Shown here in pieces: positions 33,815 to 41,747 of a DNA stretch of 64,000 nucleotides. Source of the DNA: Synergistales bacterium (GTDB lineage Bacteria; Synergistota; Synergistia; Synergistales; Aminobacteriaceae); NCBI GenBank assembly GCA_025997955.1, contig BNVH01000006.1, positions 9,919-73,918 of the forward strand, written 5' to 3'. A program made the position numbers and the translations under genes. Under the pieces are notes generated by a model that made no database searches, was not told where the DNA came from, and saw only the letters and a program-made list of their open reading frames with translations. The first letter of the stretch is position 1, and each line of letters starts with the position of its first letter.

Positions 33815-34516
33815 ATGCAGAGCATAGATAAATTTAACCCCGATTACAAGAAACAGATAATTGACCTCACTGCCCCTATAGCTCCACATTGGAGATATCC
33901 GATAACGGTTGAAACCGTAAAGTCCAAAGACAACGGAAATATCGTTAATATTCGGCGTTTTGACATGCAGTCGCATTGGTACACGCATATCGACGCGCCG
34001 CTCCACTATGTGAATAACGGCAAAACTCTCGACGATTTCCCCCTGGAAAATCTCATGGGTAAAGCGGTAATCCTCGACATTAGCGATGTTGACGCTAACG
34101 AGGAGATAACGGTGGATCATCTTCAAAAAGCGCAAAAGGCGATTGACGGCCTGCCACATTGCAATATTATGCTTCTACGTACCTCTTGGGCCCAAAAGGT
34201 TGACTGGAACTCAAGAGAATATTGGAAGACAGCCCCTTATCTCTCCGACGAGGCAGCCGTGTTCTTACGTGAGCTGGGGCCAAAGGTGGTCGGTTTCGAT
34301 TTTCCTCAGGATTATGATATACGCAGGGCAACGGATATACCCGAAAATGAAATACACTATACCACACATATACATTTACTCGCCCATAGTATCCTCATGA
34401 TTGAGTACCTCACTAACCTCTGGCTAATACCATCGCTGGTCTTCGATTTTATCGCTTTGCCCGTGGGTCTACAAAAGGCGGACGGCGCTCAGGTTAGGGC
34501 GATAGCTGTGATTTAG
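33815..34516 (+). CDS. Cyclase / kynurenine formamidase-like hydrolase
   Basis: 233-aa protein of the metal-dependent cyclase family. The zinc-binding block HWYTHIDAPLHY (about residues 52-63) has Tyr where the usual HxGTHxDxPxH motif has Gly. C-terminal THIHLLAH supplies another His pair. Family members hydrolyse formyl-amides or small cyclic esters and amides. With the amidohydrolase at 28720 it gives this locus two amide-cleaving enzymes, as expected for stepwise opening of a cyclic or acylated amide; substrate unknown. Confidence 0.82.
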   Translation: MQSIDKFNPDYKKQIIDLTAPIAPHWRYPITVETVKSKDNGNIVNIRRFDMQSHWYTHIDAPLHYVNNGKTLDDFPLENLMGKAVILDISDVDANEEITVDHLQKAQKAIDGLPHCNIMLLRTSWAQKVDWNSREYWKTAPYLSDEAAVFLRELGPKVVGFDFPQDYDIRRATDIPENEIHYTTHIHLLAHSILMIEYLTNLWLIPSLVFDFIALPVGLQKADGAQVRAIAVI

Positions 34517-34554
34517 GGATTTAGTTTTGCTAGTTGAAAAAGGAAGTGATTATC

Positions 34555-34986
34555 ATGTCCTATGTTGTAGAGACGATATTTCTATTGCTTGGTGTGCTGA
34601 GCCTGTACGTCAGCACTGTGGAGTTGGAGTTCTGGAGCGGAATAACCCCGGGGGGTGGTTTTATTCCAGCGCTAACGGGCGCGTTTTTGATAATCGTTGC
34701 TCTGATGGGACTGATAGACAAACATAAATTTAGAGTACACTTCAAGCCAACGCTCAGCATGTTTCTTCCTCCTTTATTTATTTTAGCGGCGTTGGGCGTG
34801 AGCTACTTGGTAGGGATGTTGCCCGCGATAGCCCTTATGGTATTTTCCTGGTTGAAATGGGTTGAAAAATATTCCATCTCAAGATCGACGAAAATCACCT
34901 TAATCCTGATCCTTTTCACGTACGCTATCTTTAGAGTTTGGTTGAGAGTCCTTTTCCCTATGGGATTATTGGATCGTATTTTTTAA
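34555..34986 (+). CDS. tctB: TctB-type small membrane subunit (system 1)
   Basis: 143-aa protein with four predicted membrane helices and the TctB-typical GITPGGGFIPALTG loop near the N-terminus. Start ATG at 34555; the GGAAGTG about ten bases upstream is the only ribosome site, and a TTG at 34534 has none. Followed 37 bp later by tctA. Confidence 0.8.
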   Translation: MSYVVETIFLLLGVLSLYVSTVELEFWSGITPGGGFIPALTGAFLIIVALMGLIDKHKFRVHFKPTLSMFLPPLFILAALGVSYLVGMLPAIALMVFSWLKWVEKYSISRSTKITLILILFTYAIFRVWLRVLFPMGLLDRIF

Positions 34987-35023
34987 CAAACTGTTAAATT
35001 GTGGAAGAGGGGTAAACTGAAAA

Positions 35024-36517
35024 ATGGAAAATGCAGCGCTTTTCTTGCATGGATTTAGTATAGCTATTTCACCTCTAAACATTTTAGCGGCGTTTGTGGG
35101 AGCTTGTTTGGGGTTGATAGTGGGAGCTATGCCGGGGATTGGGTCATTATCTGGTTGCGCGTTGTTGTTGCCTTTGACTTTTAGAATGAATCCGACTGCT
35201 GCGATTATCATGCTTGCGGGTATCTATTATGGGAATATGTACGGAGGGGCTTTTAGCGCTATTCTTCTGAACATTCCGGGCGATTCTCCCGCGATAATGA
35301 CGGCCCTAGACGGATATCCCATGACCCAGCAGGGGAGGGCGGGAAAGGCTCTTTTCGCGGCAAATCTCGCCTCTTTTATCGGTGGAACTATCGGAATAAT
35401 TCTACTCACGGTTATGGGCCCATTACTTGCCTTTATAGGTCTTAAATTTGGCCCGGCGGAGATGGTTTCCTTATTGCTTCTTGCGTTGTCGTCCATAGGA
35501 TGGATGCTTGGCGAAGACCCAAAAGGAGGATTAATTTCCACCACTCTTGGAATCCTGCTTGCAACGGTTGGCATGGATCCTACGACGGGGCGGGGACGTT
35601 TCACATTCGACAGTATTCATTTATTGACGGGAATTGAATTTATCCCTCTGGTGATAGGAATGTTTGGTTTTAGTCAGGTCATTGAAATTGTGATAAACCG
35701 CCAAGATTTTTCCTTTCTTGGAGGAACGAAAATAACTATCAAGGAAAGTTTATTGAGTAAAAATGAAGTGAAAGCGATAATTCCCGTTGCTCTAAGAGGT
35801 GGAATTCTTGGTACTTTTGTGGGCATTCTTCCTGGTGCGGGGGCCACGATAGCTTCCTTTATTTCTTACATGTTCAACAGAAGAGTTTGTAAAAATGGGG
35901 ATTCCTTTGGGACGGGCGTAGTTGAAGGTGTCGCCGCGTCGGAAGCGGCAAATAACGCGGCTGCCGCTGGCGCTTTTGCACCCCTACTTTCTCTTGGAAT
36001 CCCTGGGTCGGGAACAACCGCTGTCTTGTTGGGTGGGTTGTTGCTATGGGGGCTCAAGCCTGGCCCGTTGCTTTTCGTGCAGGAACCTGATTTTGTGTGG
36101 AGTCTTATTTCATCCATGTATATTGGCAATCTCATATGCATCGCCGTCGCCGTCGCCATCATTCCCTTTTTGGTGCATCTTTTACGCATACCAAGCGGAG
36201 TCATGGCCCCAATTATTATGACTTTGTGTATTGTGGGAAGCTACTCAGTCAACGGCAATATGTTTGATGTCTGCGTCATGCTGGCATTTGGAACTTTCGC
36301 CTATTTCTTTCAGGCTTTCAAGTATCCTTTGGCGCCTTTTTTACTGTCGTTTGTGCTAACTCCTAGGTTGGAGACCTCATTTACCCAAGCTTTTCAGATT
36401 TCTCACGGCAGTATTTCAATATTTTTTAAAAGTCCCATATCTCTGTTCTTCCTCGCGTGCTTTGTCGCTATGGTCTCGGTCCCACTTCTTAAAAAGTACG
36501 TATTTCACAGGCAATAG
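35024..36517 (+). CDS. tctA: TctA-type large permease (system 1)
   Basis: 497-aa polytopic permease of the tripartite tricarboxylate transporter family. Family blocks: GAMPGIGSLSGCALLLPL near residue 30-47, YYGNMYGGAFSAILLNIPG near 68-86 and GILPGAGATIASFISY. Last gene of the long 22.5-36.5 kb cluster. Its natural receptor is probably the TctC at 29930, since no other one is adjacent on this side. Confidence 0.93.
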   Translation: MENAALFLHGFSIAISPLNILAAFVGACLGLIVGAMPGIGSLSGCALLLPLTFRMNPTAAIIMLAGIYYGNMYGGAFSAILLNIPGDSPAIMTALDGYPMTQQGRAGKALFAANLASFIGGTIGIILLTVMGPLLAFIGLKFGPAEMVSLLLLALSSIGWMLGEDPKGGLISTTLGILLATVGMDPTTGRGRFTFDSIHLLTGIEFIPLVIGMFGFSQVIEIVINRQDFSFLGGTKITIKESLLSKNEVKAIIPVALRGGILGTFVGILPGAGATIASFISYMFNRRVCKNGDSFGTGVVEGVAASEAANNAAAAGAFAPLLSLGIPGSGTTAVLLGGLLLWGLKPGPLLFVQEPDFVWSLISSMYIGNLICIAVAVAIIPFLVHLLRIPSGVMAPIIMTLCIVGSYSVNGNMFDVCVMLAFGTFAYFFQAFKYPLAPFLLSFVLTPRLETSFTQAFQISHGSISIFFKSPISLFFLACFVAMVSVPLLKKYVFHRQ

Positions 36518-36570
36518 TTTACAAAATTACGCGCGCCACTATATATAAGGAGAGTCAAAATCGACTGATA

Positions 36571-36608
36571 AGGGCGGCGCAAGTCGCCCTTTTGCTATTG
36601 CATTTTTT
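36571..36608 (+). terminator. Terminator; second copy of the 38-bp dispersed repeat
   Basis: Identical over 38 bases to 22319-22356: stem GGGCG/CGCCC, 8-nt loop, then T runs. Closes the tctBA end of the cluster. The 222-bp gap to the next gene (36518-36739) also holds a possible RBS-like AAGGAGGGG at 36651-36659 with no credible gene behind it. Confidence 0.65.
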
Positions 36609-36739
36609 CAAGATATATTTAAAATATCTTTTATAGAGACAACACGCTAAAGGAGGGGAGAGACGACGATAACGACATGGTATCTTGCGGATTGTGGTCT
36701 GATATCCAAGTGTGACTGATTATCAAGGGAGGTATTGCA

Positions 36740-37693
36740 ATGAGGAAAAAATGTGTAGTTTTTGTTTTGGCGTCGATGTTTCTTGCCATGCCGATAGTAG
36801 CGCGGGCCGCTTATCCCGAGAAGCCCGTCGAGGTGATCGTGGCTATGCAAGCTGGCGGCGGAACCGACGTGGCCGCGCGAACTCTCTTCAAGTTCGCTGA
36901 AAAGTATTTCGGGCAGAGCTTCGCCATCATCAACAAGCCAGGCGCGTCCGGAGAGATAGGGTGGACGGCCATCGCCCAAGCCAAGCCCGACGGGTACACC
37001 ATCGGATTTATCAATCCCCCTGGGTTCCTGATACTCCCCATCCAGCGCCCAGCCGCCAAATATAGGCTAGAGGACTTTCAGCTGATAGCCAACGTCGTCT
37101 TAGACCCAGGCCTTATCGGTGTGGGCAAGGACAGCAAGTTCAAGACTTTGAGGGATTTGATGGCTGAGGCGAAAAAAGCCCCTAAGTCTGTTTCCATCTC
37201 TTACACGGGGCCTGGTACGTCCGAGGCTCTGCTGCTCAGCCGAATCGAGAAACATGACGGCGTCGAGCTGAACAAAGTCCCGTTTGACGGGTCGGCTCCC
37301 GGCATGGTGGCGCTGATGGGAAACCACGTGGACGCCGTGACTATGAATGTTTCCGAGGCTCATACCTACATCTATGACGGGAACCTCAGGCTGCTGGGCG
37401 TCGGTTCCCTCGAAAGAGACCCTTCCGTTCCCGATGTCCCCACATACAAGGAAGAAGGCTACGATTACCTGCAGGTCGCGCTGAGGGGCGTAGCGGCGCC
37501 TAAGGGTATTCCGGCCGAAGCGCTTTTTGCTATACAGGACGCCATAGACAAGGCTATCAAAGATCCCGAGTTTCAGGCAAAAGCGGCCGAGCTCCAGATG
37601 CCCCTGCATTATCTGAACGCGGAGGAGTACACGAAATTTCTTCAGGGTATTGATAAAGACCTTCAGACTGAGTGGAAAACAAATCCCTGGTAG
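36740..37693 (+). CDS. tctC: TctC-type tripartite tricarboxylate transporter receptor (system 2)
   Basis: 317-aa periplasmic receptor; signal peptide cut near ARAAYPEKP, then VEVIVAMQAGGGTDVAARTL, the family's ligand loop. First gene of a compact operon (tctC-tctB-tctA-dehydrogenase-regulator). RBS GGGAGG eight bases before the ATG. Likely ligand: a carboxylated amino acid derivative, judging from the opine-dehydrogenase-type gene downstream (inference). Confidence 0.92.
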   Translation: MRKKCVVFVLASMFLAMPIVARAAYPEKPVEVIVAMQAGGGTDVAARTLFKFAEKYFGQSFAIINKPGASGEIGWTAIAQAKPDGYTIGFINPPGFLILPIQRPAAKYRLEDFQLIANVVLDPGLIGVGKDSKFKTLRDLMAEAKKAPKSVSISYTGPGTSEALLLSRIEKHDGVELNKVPFDGSAPGMVALMGNHVDAVTMNVSEAHTYIYDGNLRLLGVGSLERDPSVPDVPTYKEEGYDYLQVALRGVAAPKGIPAEALFAIQDAIDKAIKDPEFQAKAAELQMPLHYLNAEEYTKFLQGIDKDLQTEWKTNPW

Positions 37694-37716
37694 AGCAAGA
37701 AAGCCGCTCCCCTAAG

Positions 37717-37770
37717 ACCGGCTCCTAAATCTCGATTTTTTAATCGCGTGATCTTGGGACGCCGGTTTTT
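37717..37770 (+). promoter_or_regulatory. Two-stem hairpin after tctC
   Basis: Outer stem ACCGGC (37717-37722) with GCCGGT (37761-37766) encloses a small inner hairpin (CGATT/AATCG). It ends in a five-T run (37766-37770), so it may act as a partial terminator between tctC and tctB. Confidence 0.45.
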
Positions 37771-37793
37771 ATTATAAACGAGGTGTTGAGAAG

Positions 37794-38240
37794 TTGAAAA
37801 AATATATTGATGAATACCTGCCCGTAGCGTTACTTTACGCTCTCTCGGCGTATTTCTGGTTTGACGTCGCTGACTTTACGGAGAGCTCGCTGATGTACCC
37901 CAGAGGTCTTGTCGCAATACTCTTGGTTTTGACTACGCTTCTCTTGGTCTGCACTCTGCTGAAAAAAGTCAAACTGCCCAAAAGCAAGGACGAAAACGTC
38001 CCTTTCAAGTTCGGCGTGATTTTCGTCTCCTCGGTCATCTATGTTTTTATAGTCTCTTTTTTTGGATTCGTCGTGTCTTCTTTGATTTACGTGCCGCTTA
38101 CGGCGTTCTTGCTGGGGTACAAACGCAAGGGTTTAGCGATATGCGTTTCCGTAGCGGCCGTGGCGTTGGTTTACATCAGCTTTAAAACGCTGCTGAAAGT
38201 CCCGCTTCCGACCATCACTTTGTTTGGAATTACCATTTAA
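37794..38240 (+). CDS. tctB: TctB-type small membrane subunit (system 2)
   Basis: 148-aa membrane protein with four likely helices and the FTESSLMYPRGLVAI region typical of TctB. TTG start at 37794, about nine bases after GAGGTG. Followed 25 bp later by tctA. Confidence 0.82.
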   Translation: MKKYIDEYLPVALLYALSAYFWFDVADFTESSLMYPRGLVAILLVLTTLLLVCTLLKKVKLPKSKDENVPFKFGVIFVSSVIYVFIVSFFGFVVSSLIYVPLTAFLLGYKRKGLAICVSVAAVALVYISFKTLLKVPLPTITLFGITI

Positions 38241-38265
38241 GCCGCAAGAGCGCAAGGAGAGAATC

Positions 38266-39771
38266 ATGGATATGGATTTTGCCTCTGTTTTTTTGAACGC
38301 GGCTCTTGCCGCCGTTTCACCGACGAATCTCGGCTTCTGCTTTCTGGGGACGGTCGTAGGCATCGTCATAGGCGCCCTTCCAGGCTTCACATCTACCATG
38401 GGTGTAGCTCTTTTTATCCCTTTCACGTACTCTATGCACCCAGCGACGGGGCTTATCTTTCTCGTTAGCATATATTGTTCTTCCACCTACGGCGGTTCTA
38501 TATCGGCGATTTTGATAAACACGCCAGGAACTCCCTCCGCCGTCATAACAACAATTGATGGCTACGAAATGACCAAAAACGGCGAGGGTGGACGCGCTTT
38601 GGCCATGTCTGTCTTCTCCTCGCTTGTAGGAGGCATAGTCAGCGCTCTGGCCCTGCTTTTGATAGCGCCTCCGTTGGCGCGGCTCGTTCTTCTTTTCGGG
38701 CCAGTGGAGATTTTTTATCTGTCTATTTTCGGACTGTCCGTCATAGTGGGTTTTTCGAAAGGCTCTTTGATTAAGGGGCTCATCTCCGGCGTCGCGGGTC
38801 TTTTACTCGCCACAGTAGGTGTGGACGGAATCTCCGGTGTTTATCGTTATACTTTCGATAATGTCTCGTTATTCGAGGGCATTCCCACCGTTCCTATGGT
38901 CATAGGTCTCTTCTCGACCTGTCAGGTTTTCGCGCTCGGCGAACAAAAGCGCACGACCATCATTCACGACATCGCCACCTTCTCGGACAGCTCCATGCCA
39001 AGGCTGTCGGACATCAAGGACAACTGGTTCAACATGCTGCGATCTTCGGTAATAGGGACGGTCGTGGGTATCATCCCGGCCGCAGGAATGAGCATCGCCT
39101 GCGCGATAGCCTACAACGAGGCCAAACGCGTTTCAAAAAACCCCGAAAAATTCGGTCATGGCTCAGTTGAGGGAGTTATAGCCTCAGAGTCGGCCAACAA
39201 CGGAGTTACGGGAGGCTCTTTGGTTCCGCTGCTCACGCTGGGCGTTCCAGGGAACACGGTCTCCGCGATTTTCCTCGGCGGGCTGCTGATACACGGGCTC
39301 AGGCCGGGGCTCCAACTCTTCACGAAGTACGCGGATGTCAGCTACACCTTGCTATTGGGACTCTTTGTCGCCAATATCATGATGTTCGTCGTCGGTCTTT
39401 TCGCTGCGAAGCAAGTAGCGCAGATAACCAAAGTTTCGACTGACCTGTTGGCTCCAGTGATTATGCTCCTGTGCGTAGTTGGAAGCTACGCCATTCGCAA
39501 CAACCTTTTCGACGTAGGGGTCATGCTCGTCTTCGGTATTATAGGATATTTGATGAAACGGTGGGACTACTCCAGTCCTTCCATGATCTTAGGGGTCATA
39601 CTTGGCCCTATGGCGGAAGGGGAATTCCGGCGCGCTGTTATGCTTTCCAAGGGTGAATTGTCATATTTTTACAGGAGCCCCGTTTCGATAATTCTCTTAG
39701 TGTTAATAATAGTCACCTTAGTTGGCCCAGCGCTGCGCAAGTCAAAGCCAAAAAGCGCGCCGCTCGCTTAG
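38266..39771 (+). CDS. tctA: TctA-type large permease (system 2)
   Basis: 501-aa permease with TctA blocks GALPGFTSTMGVALFIPF, YCSSTYGGSISAILINTPG and GIIPAAGMSIACAIAYNEA. Start ATG at 38266 after AAGGAGAG; a frame to 38224 overlaps tctB. Seventeen bases separate it from the dehydrogenase gene, so transport and catabolism are linked. Confidence 0.93.
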   Translation: MDMDFASVFLNAALAAVSPTNLGFCFLGTVVGIVIGALPGFTSTMGVALFIPFTYSMHPATGLIFLVSIYCSSTYGGSISAILINTPGTPSAVITTIDGYEMTKNGEGGRALAMSVFSSLVGGIVSALALLLIAPPLARLVLLFGPVEIFYLSIFGLSVIVGFSKGSLIKGLISGVAGLLLATVGVDGISGVYRYTFDNVSLFEGIPTVPMVIGLFSTCQVFALGEQKRTTIIHDIATFSDSSMPRLSDIKDNWFNMLRSSVIGTVVGIIPAAGMSIACAIAYNEAKRVSKNPEKFGHGSVEGVIASESANNGVTGGSLVPLLTLGVPGNTVSAIFLGGLLIHGLRPGLQLFTKYADVSYTLLLGLFVANIMMFVVGLFAAKQVAQITKVSTDLLAPVIMLLCVVGSYAIRNNLFDVGVMLVFGIIGYLMKRWDYSSPSMILGVILGPMAEGEFRRAVMLSKGELSYFYRSPVSIILLVLIIVTLVGPALRKSKPKSAPLA

Positions 39772-39788
39772 TTTGGAGGAACTTACAT

Positions 39789-40886
39789 ATGAAAATCGCG
39801 GTAATCGGCGGAGGGAACGGCGCGTTTGCCGTTTCTTCCGATCTTGCCTTGAACGGACACGAGGTTTCGCTGTTCGAGCTGCCGGAGTTTGAGAAAGGCG
39901 TAAAAGCGGCGCGTGACCTTGGGGGAATTCATTTGACAAGCATTCCGTCGAGCGCTCGCGCCTCTGGGTTCGCGAAACTGCGCATAGCTACGGACCCAGA
40001 AAAAATTTTAGACGGGGCCGAGGTGGTATTCGTCGTCGTCCCAGCCTACGCTCAAAAATATATGGCCTCAGCCTGCGCGCCATATCTGAAAAAAGAACAG
40101 GTCATTTGCCTGATGCCGGGCAACCTTTATGGCGGAATTGAGTTTTTGAGGACACTGCGCCGCTATGGCAACAAAGAAGTCGAGCTTGTCGCGGAAGCTG
40201 AGTGTCTTATATACACAGCTACGCGTTCTGAGACGGGCGTGGAGATCAGAGGATTCAAACGTGGATTGGGGTTAAGCGTTTTCCCATCCCGTCTTACCGA
40301 GCCAGCGGCGGCGAAAATAAAAACTCTGTACCCTGAGCTGACGGTTCGCAAAAACGTTTTGGCGACTGGAGTTTCAAACCCCAACGTCTTTCTCCACGCG
40401 CCATTGGTTCTCCTCAATTTTACAAACGTCGAAAGGGGCCTCGACGTGCTTTCCTTTCGCGCCGCTTTCACGCCTGGCGTAGCTCGCTTGGTGGAAGCTC
40501 TCGACGGCGAACGGATGCGCTTGACCGAAAAGGATTTGCCCGATATTATAACGACCGAGGAAATGATCAGTTCCTGGTATTCCTCCCAAGGGGCCGGCGG
40601 GAAGACGATTTACGAGGTCATGACGACTAACCCTCTTTACGCCGCCAGCAGATTGCCGAAAAAAATCACTCACCGTTATTTTACTGAGGATGTCCCCTAC
40701 GGCATATGCCCATTGTGCGAACTTTTGCGAATTTACGGCCTGCCCTGCCGCTCTTTCGAGGCGGTGGCGAGTCTGGCAAGCGTGGCTTGCGGCGACGATT
40801 TTTGGACAAAGGCCCGGACACTTTCCTCTATGGGGCTGCAATTGAACAAACGGGAGCTTTTTAATTACGTATCGAACGGAGAGTAG
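39789..40886 (+). CDS. Octopine/nopaline dehydrogenase-family enzyme (copy 2)
   Basis: 365-aa NAD(P)-dependent dehydrogenase: Rossmann motif VIGGGNGAFA at residues 5-14 and the family's C-terminal block YFTEDVPYGICPLCELL. It belongs to the same family as 8118..9317 but is shorter by 34 residues and clearly diverged. Encoded with a TTT importer and a GntR regulator, it probably oxidises an imported opine-like N-carboxyalkyl amino acid to an amino acid and a keto acid. Direction and substrate are inferred, not seen. Confidence 0.87.
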   Translation: MKIAVIGGGNGAFAVSSDLALNGHEVSLFELPEFEKGVKAARDLGGIHLTSIPSSARASGFAKLRIATDPEKILDGAEVVFVVVPAYAQKYMASACAPYLKKEQVICLMPGNLYGGIEFLRTLRRYGNKEVELVAEAECLIYTATRSETGVEIRGFKRGLGLSVFPSRLTEPAAAKIKTLYPELTVRKNVLATGVSNPNVFLHAPLVLLNFTNVERGLDVLSFRAAFTPGVARLVEALDGERMRLTEKDLPDIITTEEMISSWYSSQGAGGKTIYEVMTTNPLYAASRLPKKITHRYFTEDVPYGICPLCELLRIYGLPCRSFEAVASLASVACGDDFWTKARTLSSMGLQLNKRELFNYVSNGE

Positions 40887-40893
40887 CGGATAT

Positions 40894-41517
40894 ATGGCAA
40901 AAACGGATGAGGCCCGAACGAGCCGGGAAAAAATTTATGAAGAAATTAAAAGCGAAATTTTCAACGGCCGTTTGAGCCCGTCGGAGGTCTTAGTCGTAGA
41001 CGACTTGGCGCAGCGCTTTGGCGTCAGCCGAACCCCGGTTCGCGAGGCGTTGATAGCACTGAGCAACAAGGGGCTTCTCGACGCCAAGCACCACGTCGGC
41101 TTTATCGTGACGTCGATTGACGTCAGGGAAATCGTCGAAACCTACCGCCTCCGAATTCTTTTGGAAAGAGAGTCCGCGCGCCTCGCGGCGCGAAGCATAC
41201 TGCCGGACGACTTGGCGCGCTTGGCAAAGATGGCGTGCGACCCAAGCAGGCGTTTTCATTCCCTCGTCGCCGCCGCTTCCGGATGGGGCGTACTGGCCGA
41301 GACCTTGGAAAACCTGATGGACAAGTCTGACCGCTCCAGGGCGCTGTTTACCAGCACTCAAAGACAGCTTGCGGACAAGGCTATCGAGAGGTATTACGGG
41401 CACCAGAGGATTTACGACGCCATAGCGTCCGGCAATGAGGAAGAGGCCGCGTCCTTTATGGAAAAGCACCTCAACGAAGCCAGGGAGTACGTACTAAAAG
41501 CTATATCTATTATTTGA
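40894..41517 (+). CDS. GntR-family regulator with FCD domain
   Basis: 207-aa regulator; winged helix in the first 75 residues (DLAQRFGVSRTPVREALIAL), then a short FCD-type helical domain. It starts 7 bp after the dehydrogenase gene, with the ribosome site in that gene's end (GGAGAG). Likely local control of the tctCBA-dehydrogenase operon. Confidence 0.9.
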   Translation: MAKTDEARTSREKIYEEIKSEIFNGRLSPSEVLVVDDLAQRFGVSRTPVREALIALSNKGLLDAKHHVGFIVTSIDVREIVETYRLRILLERESARLAARSILPDDLARLAKMACDPSRRFHSLVAAASGWGVLAETLENLMDKSDRSRALFTSTQRQLADKAIERYYGHQRIYDAIASGNEEEAASFMEKHLNEAREYVLKAISII

Positions 41518-41690
41518 GCGCCGCCTTTGCCCATTTGTCAATCCACGAAGTCATAGGGGTATAAGGGGAAAAACCATCGCATGATTGATGTCCCAAGCCC
41601 GGATTTCATCATGTGAATAATCAAATCCCTCATAAATTTTCTTAGTAGGCTCCGGAAGGTTTCCTCTATGGAAAATTTCTAACCTCAGCG
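41510..41690 (-). pseudogene. Possible frameshifted 3' remnant of an unidentified gene
   Basis: Reading leftward, one frame gives IFHRGNLPEPTKKIYEG and then DYSHDEIRAWDINHAMVF; a second frame continues from the TTTTTCCCC tract as SPYTPMTSWIDKWAKAALK to a stop at 41510-41512. Joined, this looks like the C-terminal 50-60 residues of a real protein with a single frameshift. I do not recognise the protein, no start is visible, and the stop overlaps the end of the GntR gene. Could be chance. Confidence 0.25.
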
Positions 41691-41701
41691 CAAAAGCGCA
41701 A

Positions 41702-41730
41702 AAGCCCCCCTCAATAAAGAAGGGGGGCTT
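41702..41730. terminator. Strong terminator for the Synerg-CTERM gene
   Basis: Perfect 10-bp stem (AAGCCCCCCT 41702-41711 with 41721-41730), 9-nt loop. On the minus strand it is followed by a T-rich tract, so it ends the leftward surface-protein gene; it may also stop rightward transcription from the GntR operon. Confidence 0.85.
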
Positions 41731-41747
41731 GAAACACGCGCTAAAAA

